DNA from: Desulfovibrio sp.
GTDB taxonomy: Bacteria; Desulfobacterota; Desulfovibrionia; Desulfovibrionales; Desulfovibrionaceae
NCBI GenBank assembly: GCA_031270875.1
Contig: JAISXC010000208.1
Location: forward strand, 1-7,633
DNA length: 7,633 nucleotides
Direction of reading: 5' to 3'
A program made the position numbers and the translations under genes. The notes under the pieces are model-generated. The model was not told where the DNA came from. It saw nothing but the letters and a program-made list of their open reading frames with translations, and did not search any database. How positions within the stretch are numbered: the first letter of the stretch is position 1; every line of letters starts with the position of its first letter. This document shows positions 6,562 through 7,633 of the stretch, piece after piece.

Positions 6562-7633
6562 ATGAAAAGCGCACGGCGGTTGATAATGTTGGTGGACGAC
6601 AGTCTCACCAATCTTCAGACAGGCCAGACGGTGCTGTCTGAAGAATACACGGTGATGACGGTTCCTTCCGCCCAAAAAATGCTGGAAGCCTTGAAAGTTC
6701 TGGAGTGGCGAAAACCGGAACTCGTTCTTCTGGATGTGGATATGCCCGGGATGAGCGGTTTCGAGGCGATCAAAATCCTCAAGGACAGTCCGGAGACGCG
6801 GGACATTCCCGTTATCTTTCTCACCGCCATGAACGAAAGCGCGGATGAACTGAAAGGTCTGCGACTGGGCGCCGTTGACTACATCACGAAGCCGTTTTCG
6901 CCGGCGTTGCTTCGTCAGCGCATCGCGCTGCATCTGCTGCTGGCGGACCAGAAACGCACGCTGGCGGACCAGACGCGCCGGCTCAGGGACTATAACGACA
7001 ATCTTCAGGGCATGGTTGAGACGAAAACAAAAACCATTCTTAAACTTCAGAACAAAATTCTCACGGCGATGGCTGAAATGGTGGAGGGCCGTGACGGCGT
7101 GACAGGCAACCACATAGCGAACACGCAACGCTATCTGAGAACTCTTCTGTCCGTTGTGATCCATGCCGGCATCTGGCCGGAAGAATCCCGCGAGTGGGAT
7201 ATCGAATTGCTCGCCCAGTCCTCCCAACTCCACGATGTCGGCAAGATATCCATCAGCGACAGCGTTCTCAAAAAACCCGGGAAACTGACCGCGGAAGAAT
7301 TTGATGAAATGAAGCAGCATGTGCGTTTTGGAATAGGTTTTCTTGAGAAGCTGGAAGACGGCGAGGAGGACAGCCGTTTTTTGCAGTACGCAAAAACTTT
7401 TGCCGCTTTTCACCACGAAAAATGGGACGGCTCCGGGTATCCGCATGGTCTTTCCAAGGAGGACATTCCGCCGCTTGGGCGCATGATGGCCATAGCCGAC
7501 GTGTACGACGCCCTCACTTCCGTGCGGCCTTACAAAAAAGCCTTCAGTCATGAGGAGGCGGTCAGGATCATCGTGAAAGGCAGGGGAACACACTTTGATC
7601 CCGCGCTTGTCGGCCTGTTTGAAGAAGTCGCCG
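6562..7633 (+). CDS. response regulator with HD-GYP cyclic-di-GMP phosphodiesterase domain (3' end cut)
   Basis: The first 357 codons are present; the end, probably only a short tail, is outside the window. The ATG follows AAGGA by six bases. A receiver domain (about 6-125) has the acidic pair D12/D13, phosphorylation site D58 in LLDVDMP, T88 and K110. A coiled linker (about 120-165) leads to an HD-GYP domain (about 165-357) with E175, H184, HDVGK (224-228), H253, the pair H284/H285, WDGSGYP (288-294), D313 in IADVYDALTS and HFDP (344-347). All the metal-binding and GYP residues are intact, so it should hydrolyse cyclic-di-GMP in the cytoplasm when switched by phosphorylation. It has no DNA-binding domain. 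It is divergent from the hybrid kinase, which is its likeliest input, though this pairing is inferred from position. Regulators of this RpfG-like design usually affect motility, biofilm or surface traits. Confidence 0.94.
   Translation, partial: MKSARRLIMLVDDSLTNLQTGQTVLSEEYTVMTVPSAQKMLEALKVLEWRKPELVLLDVDMPGMSGFEAIKILKDSPETRDIPVIFLTAMNESADELKGLRLGAVDYITKPFSPALLRQRIALHLLLADQKRTLADQTRRLRDYNDNLQGMVETKTKTILKLQNKILTAMAEMVEGRDGVTGNHIANTQRYLRTLLSVVIHAGIWPEESREWDIELLAQSSQLHDVGKISISDSVLKKPGKLTAEEFDEMKQHVRFGIGFLEKLEDGEEDSRFLQYAKTFAAFHHEKWDGSGYPHGLSKEDIPPLGRMMAIADVYDALTSVRPYKKAFSHEEAVRIIVKGRGTHFDPALVGLFEEVA

Noticed and set aside
6283..7593. A 436-codon open frame on the minus strand.
   Set aside because: It is antisense to the HD-GYP regulator, whose receiver and HD-GYP motifs are complete; the antisense product has no recognisable domain.
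1..7633. tRNA, rRNA or CRISPR array.
   Set aside because: No cloverleaf, ribosomal RNA signature or regularly spaced repeats were seen in the window.

Overview
The window most likely comes from a moderately GC-rich Gram-negative bacterium, probably a Desulfovibrio-like member of the Desulfobacterota. The guess rests on the pyrB-pyrC-Memo gene order, the very large sensor kinase with two periplasmic solute-binding domains, and the divergent REC/HD-GYP regulator. It is made from gene style only and no species is claimed.

Left part (1-2691, all minus strand): a pyrimidine operon read right to left. It starts with a leader region, followed by pyrB (aspartate carbamoyltransferase), pyrC (dihydroorotase) and the start of a Memo-family gene (AmmeMemoRadiSam system protein B) that overlaps the pyrC stop by 4 bases and runs off the left edge. 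PyrB and PyrC catalyse consecutive steps of UMP synthesis. The leader holds a good sigma70-type promoter, a 19-codon open reading frame starting at or within a few bases of the predicted transcription start, and an intrinsic terminator just upstream of pyrB. The stop codon of the short frame is the first three bases of the descending terminator arm. This layout matches the logic of the enterobacterial pyrL-pyrBI attenuator and is the most interesting feature of the window.

Middle part (2692-6147, minus strand): one 1151-residue hybrid histidine kinase. Its order is signal peptide, two solute-binding (SBP_bac_3) sensor domains in the periplasm, one transmembrane helix, GAF, HisKA, HATPase and a C-terminal receiver.

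Right part (6148-7633): a 414-base divergent intergenic region holds a possible remnant of an IS21-type IstA transposase, two perfect inverted repeats and candidate promoters. It is followed on the plus strand by a response regulator with an HD-GYP output domain, a predicted cyclic-di-GMP phosphodiesterase cut by the right edge. The kinase and regulator are plausible partners that would turn a periplasmic ligand signal into a change in cyclic-di-GMP. Nothing in the sequence links them to the pyrimidine genes beyond adjacency.
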